Of a stretch of DNA of 52,118 bases, positions 1 to 10,020 are shown in pieces. The notes under the pieces were generated by a model. That model saw only the letters and a program-made list of their open reading frames with translations. It did no database searches and had not been told where the DNA came from. This DNA is from Deltaproteobacteria bacterium (GTDB lineage Bacteria > Desulfobacterota > Desulfarculia > Adiutricales > Adiutricaceae), in NCBI GenBank assembly GCA_031270705.1, contig JAISWW010000108.1, forward strand, positions 1 to 52,118, read 5' to 3'. Numbering within the stretch: position 1 is the first letter of the stretch; every line of letters begins with the position of its first letter. Made by a program: the position numbers and the translations under genes.

Positions 1-2
1 CG

Positions 3-497
3 GAGGGTCAAACTATCTCGGTCTTGGTCGATAATGACATCGCCGTCCAAAACCTCAGCAAAATGGCCAAAGGTTTAGGCCATTCCGCCCAAGTCGTTCC
101 TCAAGGCCCCAATTTTGAGGTCATTATTACGGCGGGAAAAAAGACCGCTCCCGAGCTAGACGCGGGGCTCGTGGTGGCTATTGGCCGCGATCAATTGGGC
201 CAAGGCGACGAAAAGCTCGGGAAAAACCTCATGAAGGCTTTTATTTTTTCCTTGACCGAGATCGAGCCGCGTCCAGAGAGCCTTTTATTTTTTAATGGCG
301 GGGCCTTTTTAACCACCGAAGGCTCCGATAGCCTCAAAGATTTGCGAACCTTAGCCGATCGGGGCGTGGTCATCGGCACCTGCGGAGCTTGCCTTGATTT
401 TTATCAGTTAAAAGACAAGTTAGCCATTGGGGCGGTCACCAACATGTTCGCCATCGCCAGCTCCATGGGTCAAGCCAAACGCCTAATTAACATTTAA
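3..497 (+). CDS. yedF: YedF-like sulfurtransferase/selenium metabolism protein (5' end cut by window edge)
   Basis: Frame is open to the window edge (...GQTISVLVDNDIAVQNLSKMAKGLGH...); C-terminal CGACLDFYQLKDKLAIGAVTNM resembles YedF; directly upstream of selA. Confidence 0.75.
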   Translation, partial: EGQTISVLVDNDIAVQNLSKMAKGLGHSAQVVPQGPNFEVIITAGKKTAPELDAGLVVAIGRDQLGQGDEKLGKNLMKAFIFSLTEIEPRPESLLFFNGGAFLTTEGSDSLKDLRTLADRGVVIGTCGACLDFYQLKDKLAIGAVTNMFAIASSMGQAKRLINI

Positions 498-782
498 CTT
501 AACTTTTTCCTTCGCGGGCTAGCGACATTCTAGGAGTCTTTAAGTAGATTTTAGCCTAGGCTTTTTAGTAGCCTCTTTGAGTGGCGCTAAAATTGTCATA
601 ATTAATTGACAATTATTTTACAAAGGCCATCTATATATCAAACTTTAGGCGCCTAAACTCTTTAACTAGCCTGGCTTTTAAAAAACCATATTTTTTGGCT
701 TAGCCCAATTAAGGCTATAATGGATCTCTGACTTTTGGCTTTTTGGCTAAGTCGAATAAACCGCGTTGGGGGCGTCAATCCC

Positions 783-3026
783 ATGTCTCAAGCTAGCGTT
801 TTAAAAAATATTCCGCAGGTGGAAAAACTGCTCGCCTCCTGTTTAAGCGAGCCTACCTTACAAGATCACCCGAGGTCGCGACTTTTGAAGGCTATCCGTT
901 TGACCTTGGCCGAGCTAAGGGCCGACGTATTGGCTGACCGTTTGCTAGCCATCCCCGAGGAACCGGCTCTTTTGGCTCTCATCAAAGCCCAAGACCAGGC
1001 TTTAAGCCGAAATCGCTTGCGCCCAGTCATTAACGCCACCGGGATTATCCTCCACACCAATTTGGGCCGAGCTCCCTTGGCGGCGGAGGCTTTGGACTGG
1101 GTGGCCAAAACTAGCCGCTCCTATTGCTCTTTGGAGTACGATCCCGCCACTGGCCAGAGAACGGATCGCCTAAAACGTTGCGCCGCCTTATTGACGGAAT
1201 TGACTGGGGCTGAGGACGCCTTCGCGGTCAACAATAACGCCGCGGCTTTGTTTTTATTAACGCTCGCCTTGGCCAAAGGCCAAGGGGTCGTGGTCTCCCG
1301 AGGCGAATTGGTGGAGATTGGCGGCTCTTTTCGCTTAAGGGATATCATCCTGGAGGCCGGGGTCACCTTGATTGAGGTGGGGGCCACCAACCAAACTCGC
1401 TTAGCGGATTATGAAAAAGCCTTAGCCAATCCGGAAGCCAAGCTTATCTTAAAAGCCCACGCCTCTAATTTTCGCCAAACTGGTTACGTGGGCCAAGTTG
1501 AAATTGGGCCTTTAGCCAAGTTAGCCCACGCCCATGATCGGCCTTTGATTGTGGATTTAGGTAGCGGAACCTTAACTGATCTAACTGGTTTCGGCTTAAT
1601 TGACGAGATCCCGGTCAAAAAAGCTTTGGAGTTAGGCGCGGATGTGGTCTCTTTTAGTGGCGACAAACTCTTGGGTGGGCCGCAAGCGGGTCTCATGGTG
1701 GGTCGAAAAGCCCTCATCAGCCAACTGAAAAGGCAACCTTTAGCCAGAGCCGTTCGCTTGGACAAAATGGCCCTAGCCGCCTTGGAAGCCACTTTGCTTT
1801 TAGGTCAAGAGCCAGAAACCGCCCAAAAAACGCCTATTTATCAAATGCTTAACGCTACTGACCAAGAGCTGAGACAAAAAGCCTTAAAACTCAAAGACTT
1901 CCTCGGCGCGCCTCTCGGCTTAAATCTTGACCTGATCCAGGTGGAGAGCCAAACGGGCGGCGGATCTGGCCCCGAAATAGGTTTGGCTTCCTGGGCCGTC
2001 TCTTTGGCCAACCAAAATATTAATATCGCTCTCTTGGAAGAAAACTCGCGGGCCCAAGAAATTCCCATTGTGGCCCGGGTCAATCGCGATCGGCTTTTAT
2101 TGGACGTTCGAACCATCGCCGAAGAAGAATTTCCGGATCTGAAAAAAGGCCTCCAAGCGGCTTGGCGTCAACTAGTCGGCCCGGATAGCTGGCCAGAAAG
2201 CGCTCAAGCTAGGGAGCCTAAAGTTGTCGCGCCCGAGCCCGTTCTCCTGGAAACCAGCCCCGCGCCTAGCCTTCTGGAGACCAAGGTAGCTCCGCCAGAA
2301 ATCGCCGCCCCAGAAAAGGTCGCTCCAGAAATCCCCGAGCCAAGCCCAGCCCCGCCGCTGAGTCTAGTCCAGCCGGAGGAGGAAGCTCCACTCTTGGCGA
2401 GCCTAGAGGATCTGGAGCCCGAGTCCGTCCTCCTGGAAACTAGCCCTGAGCCGAGCCCTTTGGAGACCAAATCAGCTCCGCCAGAAATCCCCACGCCAAG
2501 CCCAGTCCAGCCGGAAGAGGAAACTCCTCTCTTGGCGGGCCTAGAAGATCTGGAGCCCGAGTCCGTCCTCCTGGAAACCAGCCCTGAGCTCACGCTAGCT
2601 CCGCCAGAAATCGCCAGGCCAGAAATCCCCGAGCCGAGTCTAGACCAGCCGATCCCGGAAGCTCCTCTTTTGGCGGGCCTAGAGGATCTGGAGCCTGAGT
2701 CCGTCCTCCTGGAAACTAGCCCCGAGCCCAGTCCTGAGACCAGTATTGAGGCTGATTGGCTGAACGACCAAGAGCTTAATTTTGAGCATGACTTCGATCT
2801 TTTCGCCGCCAACATAGACGCCAATATTGACGAGGATCCGGCTGGTACCCTAGTCGATAACTTTAGCGACGGCCTGAACGACTTTATAGATGACCAAATA
2901 GAAAGGCGCTTTGACGGAGGCCCTGACCTAAACTTTGATCCTCATCTTGATCCTCAACTTGATCCTAGCTCGCTCCCAGATCTCGACCTTGACCCCTGGC
3001 CCAATCTCTTTCCGGACAAAGGTTAA
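783..3026 (+). CDS. selA: L-seryl-tRNA(Sec) selenium transferase with ~280-aa repetitive acidic/proline-rich C-terminal extension
   Basis: Core shows RPVINATGIILHTNLGRAPL, NNNAAA, GDKLLGGPQAG, typical of SelA. Core ends near LKKGLQAAWRQL; a low-complexity tail follows. Likely ATG is at 783 rather than 735. Confidence 0.9.
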   Translation: MSQASVLKNIPQVEKLLASCLSEPTLQDHPRSRLLKAIRLTLAELRADVLADRLLAIPEEPALLALIKAQDQALSRNRLRPVINATGIILHTNLGRAPLAAEALDWVAKTSRSYCSLEYDPATGQRTDRLKRCAALLTELTGAEDAFAVNNNAAALFLLTLALAKGQGVVVSRGELVEIGGSFRLRDIILEAGVTLIEVGATNQTRLADYEKALANPEAKLILKAHASNFRQTGYVGQVEIGPLAKLAHAHDRPLIVDLGSGTLTDLTGFGLIDEIPVKKALELGADVVSFSGDKLLGGPQAGLMVGRKALISQLKRQPLARAVRLDKMALAALEATLLLGQEPETAQKTPIYQMLNATDQELRQKALKLKDFLGAPLGLNLDLIQVESQTGGGSGPEIGLASWAVSLANQNINIALLEENSRAQEIPIVARVNRDRLLLDVRTIAEEEFPDLKKGLQAAWRQLVGPDSWPESAQAREPKVVAPEPVLLETSPAPSLLETKVAPPEIAAPEKVAPEIPEPSPAPPLSLVQPEEEAPLLASLEDLEPESVLLETSPEPSPLETKSAPPEIPTPSPVQPEEETPLLAGLEDLEPESVLLETSPELTLAPPEIARPEIPEPSLDQPIPEAPLLAGLEDLEPESVLLETSPEPSPETSIEADWLNDQELNFEHDFDLFAANIDANIDEDPAGTLVDNFSDGLNDFIDDQIERRFDGGPDLNFDPHLDPQLDPSSLPDLDLDPWPNLFPDKG
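2385..2729 (+). repeat. 138-bp-period in-frame tandem repeat encoding APLLA(S/G)LEDLEPESVLLETSPE in the SelA tail
   Basis: Near-identical blocks start at 2385, 2523 and 2661. Confidence 0.9.
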
Positions 3027-3035
3027 CCGACCGCC

Positions 3036-3611
3036 ATGACCATAGCCAAACCTAAAGACGCCAAGCCTGATTGGCGGGATTATCTAGACCGCGCCCTGGA
3101 ATATCACGGTCATCTGTGTAGTGGGCAGATACTGGGGCTACGGGTGGTCTTAAAAGGTTTGGAGCTTTTAGGCCTCGATCCTCTTCAGCCGCAGAGGGAT
3201 TTGGCTCTTTTTATCGAAACCAATCGCTGTTTGGCTGACGCGGCTTTTGTGGTCACCGGCGTTACCTTAGGACGGCGGCGGGTGGCTATTTACAATTTTG
3301 GCAAAGCGGCCATTACTTTTTTGGACTTAAATACCCAAAGAGCTTACCGCGTGGCGGTCAGCTCAGCCATCCACCCTAGTCGCGAGGTCAAAGATCTGGT
3401 GGCCTTTTGGAGTCAATATACCGATGAGGAAATTTTAGTCGTTCAAAAAGTCACGGTGCCTTTAAAACCCGAGGATTTGCCTGGTCGCCCCTTAAAGCGG
3501 ATAACTTGCCCCAAATGTGGGGAAGAAGTCTTGGATGGCCGCGACGTTGTGGTCGAGGGAGTAGCCTTGTGCCGTTCCTGCGCTGGCCAAAGTTACTATC
3601 AGCGCCTTTAA
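3036..3611 (+). CDS. FmdE-family protein with C-terminal zinc-ribbon-like CPKCGE...CRSC
   Basis: EYHGHLCSGQILGLRVVLKGLELLG resembles the FmdE N-terminal motif HGHxCxG. Confidence 0.75.
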   Translation: MTIAKPKDAKPDWRDYLDRALEYHGHLCSGQILGLRVVLKGLELLGLDPLQPQRDLALFIETNRCLADAAFVVTGVTLGRRRVAIYNFGKAAITFLDLNTQRAYRVAVSSAIHPSREVKDLVAFWSQYTDEEILVVQKVTVPLKPEDLPGRPLKRITCPKCGEEVLDGRDVVVEGVALCRSCAGQSYYQRL

Positions 3612-3634
3612 AAAATTTTATTTAAGCTAATTTA

Positions 3635-3664
3635 TTGACAAATCCTGGGTTTGCCGGTTAATAT
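3635..3664 (+). promoter_or_regulatory. Candidate sigma70-type promoter upstream of MOSC gene
   Basis: TTGACA at 3635-3640, 18-nt spacer, TAATAT at 3659-3664. Confidence 0.4.
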
Positions 3665-3728
3665 ATAGAGCAAGCCCTAAAAGACCTAAGGCGCGAAATA
3701 TGGTCACCCTAAAAATAGTAGCCCTAAT

Positions 3729-4130
3729 ATGGTAACTCAAAAAAAGGCAACCCATGATTCGCGAGATACCGCTGGACGAATCTTAAGCGTTAGCCTCAGC
3801 TCCCAGCCAGGGCCAAAACGCTCGGTTGGCCAAGCTCAGCTAGTCAAAAACCATGGTTTGAATGGCGATCTAGATAGCCGAAATCACTTTTTGACCCTTT
3901 TGGCGGAGACGGATTTTTTGGCCCAAAAAGCCTTAAAGCCAGATTTAAAGCCCGGAGCCTTAGGCGAAAACCTTTTGGTGACTTTAACCCTCAATCATCT
4001 GCCCCTAGGCCAACGCCTCAGATCCGGCGACGCCCTCCTGGAGCTGACCGAGAGCCTTAACCCTTTATTTAGGGCCCGGGTCATCTTAGATGGCATCGTG
4101 ACCGAGGGGGATCAAATAATTTTGGAGTGA
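3729..4130 (+). CDS. MOSC-domain protein
   Basis: NHGLNGDLDSRNH, KPGALGENLLV, LPLGQRLRSGDALLELTE match small stand-alone MOSC proteins. Confidence 0.75.
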   Translation: MVTQKKATHDSRDTAGRILSVSLSSQPGPKRSVGQAQLVKNHGLNGDLDSRNHFLTLLAETDFLAQKALKPDLKPGALGENLLVTLTLNHLPLGQRLRSGDALLELTESLNPLFRARVILDGIVTEGDQIILE

Positions 4131-4235
4131 TTTGGCCAAAAGCCTTTTTAGGCTTTGGCCAATCTAGTTTTTAGGTTTTTTCGCTTGTTTTTTTGAGATT
4201 AGCTGAAAGACTTGCGGAAAGAAAGGAAGAGGCTT

Positions 4236-6431
4236 ATGCCCATTAAGGAAGTCCAAACCACCTGCGCCTATTGCGGGGCCGGTTGTCAGATCTTATTTAC
4301 GGTCGACCCTGACCAAAATAAGATTCTGGAAGCTCGCCCGGCTCATGGACGCACCAACGAGGGAACGTTGTGTCTGAAAGGACATTACGGGTGGGACTAT
4401 ATAAACGATCCCCAAATCCTCACCAAAAGGCTCAAAAAGCCCCTCATTCGTCGAGGCGGCAAAGGGGCTTCTTTGGAAGAGGCTAGTTGGGACGAGGCCA
4501 TTAATTACGTGGCCACGCGCCTAACGGACATCAAGAAACAACACGGCCCTGACTCAATCATGTGCACTGGCTCGGCTCGAGGGCCAGGCAATGAGGCCAA
4601 CTATATCATGCAGAAATTCGCGCGGGCGGCCATCGGCACCAATAACGTTGACCACTGCGCCCGAATATGACACGCTCCCTCAGTAGCGGGTCTACTGTAC
4701 TCATTAGGATCAGGAGCCATGAGCAATGGCGTTCACGAAATCGAGGACGCTAAGCTTTTATTTGTTTTTGGTTACAACGGGGCTGACTCCCACCCCATCG
4801 TCGCTCGCCGGATTGTGCGGGCCAAACGCAAGGGAGCCCAGATTATCTGCGTGGATCCAAGGCGCATTGAAACCGCTCGGATCGCGGATTTACATCTCCA
4901 GCTAAAAAATGGGTCTAATCTAGCCCTAGTCAACGCCATCGCCCACGTCATTATTGAAGAGGGCCTAACGGACGACAAATTTATCGCCGAGCATTCCCAC
5001 GGCTTTGACGAGTTTAAGGATCTTTGCCAAAAATATTCGCCTGAGGCGGTCAGCGAAATTACCCAAATTCACCCGGACGACATTAGAAAAGCCGCCCGGA
5101 TGTACGCGACCAGCGGTCAATCCATGATCCTTTACGGCATGGGGGTCTGTCAGTTCGCCCAAGCGGTCAACGTGGTCAAGGGTTTAGCCAATCTGGCCAT
5201 CATGACCGGCAATTTTGGCCGGTGGGGCGTGGGCATTGGGCCGGTGCGCGGACAAAATAACGTCCAAGGGGCTTGCGACATGGGGGCTCTCCCCAACGCC
5301 TACCCTGGCTACCAAAATGTCACTGTCCCGGAAATCCAGGCTAAGTTCGAAAAAGCTTGGGGCGTCCCTCTCTCCAATAAGGTCGGCATTCCTTTAACCC
5401 AAGTGCCCCATTACGTTCTCCATGAGCCGCCGGAAAAGAAGATCCGGGCTTATTATGTCTTTGGCGAGGATCCGGCCCAATCGGATCCCGATTTGGCCGA
5501 AGTCCGGGAGTCTTTGGAAAGCTTAGAGCTGGTTATCCTCCAAGACATCTTCATGAACCGCACGGGCCAATACGCCGACGTGGTCTTGCCTTCCACGGGC
5601 TGGAATGAGCATGACGGGGTCTACTCCTGTTGCGACCGCGGATTTCAAAGGATTAGGAAGGTCATTGAGCCGCCCGCTGACGCGGACGTCTTAACCGACT
5701 GGGAGATCATCAGCCGAATTTCCACGGCCATGGGTTATCCCATGAAATACCATAACACCGAAGAGATTTGGAACGAGGTCATCGCCCTCTGCCCAAGCTT
5801 TGTCGGGGCCACTTACGAAAAACTGGAAAAATACGGCAATATCCAGTGGCCCTGCCGCTCAACGGACATGTCCGACCGCGGGACGAGTTTTCTCCACAAA
5901 GATGGGAAATTCGCCAACCCCGATGGGAAAGCCAAGTTCTCTTCCATTGATTGGCAACCGCCCACGGAATTGGAAAACTCCGAGTACCCGCTCATCTTTT
6001 CGACCTTTAGGGAAGTGGGCCATTACTCGGCTAGAACCATGACTGGCAACTGTCGCTTACTGAGAAATCTCGAGGATGAGCCGGGCTGGATCTGGATGCA
6101 TCCGGATCTTTGCCAAGAGTTAGGGGTCAAGCATGGCGAGCTAGTTAAGGCCATCTCCAAGCGCGGCTTCTGCCTGGCTCGGTGTCTGCCCACGGATCGC
6201 GTCAAAAAACAAGCCGTTTACATGAGCTATCAGTGGTGGGTCGGGGCCTGCAACGAGCTGACCATCGCCGCCTTGGATCCCATTTCCAACACGCCGGAGT
6301 ATAAATACTGCGCTTGCCGGGTGGAGAAGATCAAAAACCAGCTCTGGGCCGAGAAGTACGTCCGCGAGGAGTACGCTAAAATTCGCCAGTCCATGGGCAT
6401 TGATAATAAGAAAGGGGGTAAGGCCGCGTGA
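4236..6431 (+). CDS. fdhF: Formate dehydrogenase H-type catalytic subunit, selenoprotein (UGA = Sec at 4668-4670)
   Basis: Two ORFs of the track are one gene: NNVDHCARI-U-HAPSVAGLLYSLGSGAMSNGVHEIEDAKLLFVFGYNGADSHPIVARR aligns with E. coli FdhF NVDCCARV-U-HGPSVAGL...; GQNNVQGACDMGALP and YQWWVGACNELT are conserved; N-terminal CAYCGAGCQ cluster motif. Confidence 0.97.
4668..4697 (+). promoter_or_regulatory. bSECIS element: UGA plus downstream hairpin
   Basis: CAGTAG-CGGGT-CTACTG (4681-4697) starts 10 nt after the UGA; the GGUCU apical portion lines up with the E. coli fdhF SECIS. Confidence 0.88.
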
Positions 6432-6976
6432 ACGGTTTTGTCCAGGGCGATCCCCTGTTGTGCATTGGTTGCCGAACCTGCGCCATCGCTTGCGTCGTGG
6501 CCCATGAAGGCAAACGTATTTTTGAGATAGATCCTGATGGCTACGATTTCCATCCGCGCCTGAAGATCGTCAAAACTTGGGCCGTTAGCGTGCCCGTCCA
6601 GTGCAAGCACTGCGAAAATCCAGCTTGTCAAGCCGTCTGCCGCTCGGAGGCCATTACGAGAATAGACGGCAAGGTTTTGGTGGATCGGGAGAAATGCATT
6701 GGCTGCAAATCCTGCGTGGAAGCTTGCCCGTTTGGGGCGGTCAATATGGCCCCTTTGGGTTTTGAGCGAAATCCGGACGGCTCTAATAGATCCGTGGCTC
6801 ATAAGTGCGATCTCTGCCACGAACTCGACGGCGGGCCAGCCTGTCAAAGGGTCTGCCCCACCGAGGCTTTGCGCCTAGTGGAGAGAGAAGATCTCGAGCG
6901 CATCCTTTTTACCAAGCGCCAGGCCGTGCTCGTGGCCGCTTCCTCGCCCGAGCTCAGTCGGCCCAACTTTTTCTAA
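6428..6976 (+). CDS. hycB: HycB/HydN-like 4x[4Fe-4S] ferredoxin, formate dehydrogenase partner
   Basis: Overlaps the fdhF stop (GTG start); CIGCRTCAIAC, CKHCENPACQAVC, CIGCKSCVEACPFG, CDLCHELDGGPACQRVCPTEAL. Confidence 0.88.
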   Translation: MNGFVQGDPLLCIGCRTCAIACVVAHEGKRIFEIDPDGYDFHPRLKIVKTWAVSVPVQCKHCENPACQAVCRSEAITRIDGKVLVDREKCIGCKSCVEACPFGAVNMAPLGFERNPDGSNRSVAHKCDLCHELDGGPACQRVCPTEALRLVEREDLERILFTKRQAVLVAASSPELSRPNFF

Positions 6977-7002
6977 CCCTTTTTTGGCTTAAAATAAAAC
7001 CT

Positions 7003-7033
7003 AAAAGCCCGCCAAGATTTGGCGGGCTTTTTC
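7003..7033 (+). terminator. Rho-independent terminator after fdhF-hycB
   Basis: aaaagcccgccaa-gat-ttggcgggctttttctt. Confidence 0.88.
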
Positions 7034-7210
7034 TTTAAAGGCCTTTATATTTTAACGACTAGAAGCTAAAAAAACCAAACCCCCAAACCCTCTTTAGGAG
7101 AGTCTGAGGGTTCGGCGCTGGAAAAAGGCTGATTTCGCGTGGTGAAAAATCAGTTTTCCCCATCAAGGCCCTAAGCCCAAAAAAGTGGCTGGCTACCACC
7201 TCTAAGTCGC

Positions 7211-8599
7211 TTAGTGACTATGATGGCTCTTAGCGTCCCCACAATAAGTGGTGTGCAGCAATTTGTGACTTTCCTCGCCCAAGGGCTTTTTGAGGAAGGT
7301 GTCGTAAAGTTTTTTGACCGAGGGGTTTTCGTGAGATTTCCGGATCGGGAGCTCTAGGTCGTGGGCGTAAGTGGCCGCCGCCCTATTTTGATAAGCCTCG
7401 TCAAAATCTTTGTCCAAAACGAGTTTGGGTTGGCCGCCGCCGGTCACGCAACCAGCTGGGCAAGTCATGACTTCCACGAAATGGCGATCGAGTTTACCGG
7501 CTTTGAGGGCCTCCATAACGGGTTTGACGTTTTTGAGGCCCGTCACGATGCCAATTTTTAAGGTTAAGTCGCCGACTTGGATGTCCGCTTCCCTATAACC
7601 GTCAGAGCCCCGCGCGGCTTTAATGTCCACGGCCGGAATGGCTTGGCCAGTAATGAGCTCGTACCCTGTCCTTAAAGCCGCTTCCATGACGCCGCCCGTC
7701 ACGCCAAAAATCTCCGCCGCCCCAGTGTAATCGCCCATGGGCAGATCATACTTCTCGTCCGGCAAGCTCAAAAAGTCTATGCCCTTAAGTTTTAGGAGAT
7801 AGGCCAATTCCCTGACCGTAATGACCACGTCCACGTCCCGATAGCCGCTATCGACCATTTCCGGGCGACTGGACTCATATTGCTTACAGGTGCAGGGCAT
7901 GATGGAGACCGAAAAGATCTTCTTGGCCTCGACTTTTTGGGTCTTGGCTCCGTAAGTCTTCAATAAGGCGCCTTGGATCTGTTGGGGGCTTTTGGTGGTG
8001 GAGAGGTGATGGCGCAGTTCTGGGTAATTGAGCTCTAGATAACGCACCCAGGCTGGACAACACGAGGTAAACATCGGGAGTAAGCCTTTGTTGGTGACCC
8101 GATCGATGAGCTCCGAGCCCTCTTCCATGATGGTGACGTCCGCGGCGTAGTTGACGTCAAAGACTTTGTCAAAGCCTAGCCGCCTTAAGCCAGCGGCTAA
8201 TTTGCCAGCGGCCAATGTCCCTAAGGGAGCCCCAAAATCCTCGGCGATGCCCACGCGCACGGCGGGCGCGCTCTGAACCCAGGTCTCGACCTTGGGATCT
8301 TCCAAAGCCCTTAAGACCTCGTCCAAATGCGTGACATTATAGGCCGCGAACAAGGGCTCCACGACCGTCTCCGGCAAACCCCTCTCCTTACGGATTTTCG
8401 CGTGGGAGCCAAATCCATGCTCAGCCACTGAGACGTAGGATTTACACTTTTGGACGCACTGGCCACACATGACGCATTTGGTCTCATTGATCTTTTGGGG
8501 TTGATGCGGCAGTCCCTCAATGGCCAAATTAGGGCAAACTTTCGAGCATTCCTGACAACCGGTGCAGAGTTTGTCATCAATAGCGATAACCGTGGTCAT
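7211..8599 (-). CDS. hydA: [FeFe] hydrogenase with two N-terminal [4Fe-4S] motifs, HydA2-like
   Basis: H-cluster motifs TSCCPAW, MPCTCKQYE and EVMTCPAGCVTGGGQP; N-terminal CTGCQECSKVCP and CVMCGQCVQKC. Confidence 0.95.
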   Translation of the reverse strand: MTTVIAIDDKLCTGCQECSKVCPNLAIEGLPHQPQKINETKCVMCGQCVQKCKSYVSVAEHGFGSHAKIRKERGLPETVVEPLFAAYNVTHLDEVLRALEDPKVETWVQSAPAVRVGIAEDFGAPLGTLAAGKLAAGLRRLGFDKVFDVNYAADVTIMEEGSELIDRVTNKGLLPMFTSCCPAWVRYLELNYPELRHHLSTTKSPQQIQGALLKTYGAKTQKVEAKKIFSVSIMPCTCKQYESSRPEMVDSGYRDVDVVITVRELAYLLKLKGIDFLSLPDEKYDLPMGDYTGAAEIFGVTGGVMEAALRTGYELITGQAIPAVDIKAARGSDGYREADIQVGDLTLKIGIVTGLKNVKPVMEALKAGKLDRHFVEVMTCPAGCVTGGGQPKLVLDKDFDEAYQNRAAATYAHDLELPIRKSHENPSVKKLYDTFLKKPLGEESHKLLHTTYCGDAKSHHSH

Positions 8600-9180
8600 G
8601 ACAAAAGTCTCCTTTCCGGAACCCCAGCGTTAACGACCATGAGAGCCTCAGCCGCGGCGATGTTCTTCTTCTTGCGATCCTCGTTAATGTCCGAGACGCG
8701 CAGAGCCTCATTGGGACAATTCCTGACGCAAGCGGGGCCATCGGGATCATCCAGACAGAGATCGCACTTGGAGGCGGCTACTTTGTTTTCCGTGGAGCCA
8801 ACTTGCTTGATTGGCTGTCCTTTATCGTAATAGGGCAATAAAGCGATAGCCCCAAATGGGCAGGCCACCAAGCAATCTTTACAGCCAATGCATTTGGACT
8901 CGTCAACCACGACCTGCTGGCCAAAACGGATGATGGCTCCTTGCTTGCACACGGCCTTACAGGGAGAATTTTCGCAATGCTTGCACTGGATAGGCATGCT
9001 AGCGGTCTCAATCACCGTCACATACAGTTTGGGCGTCACCGGAGTGGTAATGGTCCCAATGGTTTTCCCCACTTTGTTTCGCTTGCTGTTATGCGATTGG
9101 AAACAGGCTATTTCGCACGCCTTGCAACCAGTGCACTTGGTTGTGTCGGTCGAGACGAATAATCCAAAATCAGTCGTCAT
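8596..9180 (-). CDS. hycB: HycB-like 4x[4Fe-4S] ferredoxin, hydrogenase partner
   Basis: CTGCKACEIAC, CKHCENSPCKAVC, CIGCKDCLVACPFGAI, CDLCLDDPDGPACVRNCPNEAL; overlaps the hydA start. Confidence 0.88.
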   Translation of the reverse strand: MTTDFGLFVSTDTTKCTGCKACEIACFQSHNSKRNKVGKTIGTITTPVTPKLYVTVIETASMPIQCKHCENSPCKAVCKQGAIIRFGQQVVVDESKCIGCKDCLVACPFGAIALLPYYDKGQPIKQVGSTENKVAASKCDLCLDDPDGPACVRNCPNEALRVSDINEDRKKKNIAAAEALMVVNAGVPERRLLS

Positions 9181-9413
9181 ATATATATCCTCGCGTCCAG
9201 ATCAAATCTGGCTGTCATTCATGCCCTCGTTGGAGCGCCAATTGGCCTGGAGCTCGTTTGTCCACCCAGGATCCGTCAATTTTTAAGGGTTTTTCGATTT
9301 TTTGGCGCGATCGGCCCCTGGCTTCGAAAAAAACCTTTAAATCATCACACTTTTAGCCTCTTAGGCTTATGGCCCCCTTGACCGTCAATTTTCTTTTTTG
9401 TCTTTATTTTTTG

Positions 9414-9442
9414 AATCTACTCTAGCGTCTAGGCCTTGTCAA
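9414..9442 (-). promoter_or_regulatory. Candidate promoter for the hycB-hydA operon
   Basis: Minus strand TTGACA (9442-9437), 17-nt spacer, TAGATT (9419-9414), ~230 nt upstream of the hycB start. Confidence 0.4.
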
Positions 9443-10020
9443 TAAACTCTTATAAAAAAACCATCTTCAAAAGCCTAGTTATAACAAGCGTTTAAAGGAT
9501 TGAGTATATGTTTTAGGAGAATTTGCGGTCGAAAACAGACCTAAAAGGGGATTAATTATGCGTGAATACATTTAAGATTCAAATTTAAGCTATAAGAATT
9601 TTTTATAGATAAACTTAATTTTTTACAAATCAGCTGGATTCTGGAAACTACCGGGCTAGTTTTTGGCCGACCCTCGATTCGGGCGCCTAAATTCGGGCTT
9701 ATAGATCGGCGACTATGGGCTCTAAATTAACCCTAACCTAAAAGAGCGCTATAAGGCTATTTACTAAGTCTTTTTACGTCTTTTTGTGGCCAAAGTCGTA
9801 AAACGGAGCCACTCTCATAAGAACTTAGGGCCATATGGTCTTATCATATAAGTTTTCCTAAGGAGATCGCGGCCCAGGCTAAAACTAAACTGTCAATAAA
9901 TTAGCTTATTTTTTCAATTCTGTCAACATAATTATTTGGCGGAATTAGGCCCACCTTTGTGGCCATGGTTTTAAGCGGGGACGAGCTAGGTCGGAGCCAT
10001 AAGACTTTCTCCCTTAACCG

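Noticed and set aside
2204-2824. 206-aa antisense ORF opposite the SelA tail
   Set aside because: Ser/Arg/Gly-rich mirror translation of the repeat in the coding strand; no independent coding evidence.
4212-6431. Two separate formate dehydrogenase ORFs (4212-4670 and 4719-6431), suggesting a pseudogene
   Set aside because: The frame is continuous through a single TGA in the conserved Sec position with a SECIS-like hairpin, and tRNA-Sec and SelA are present.
6230-6847. 205-aa antisense ORF across the fdhF/hycB junction
   Set aside because: Overlaps two well-supported genes and has no recognisable domain.
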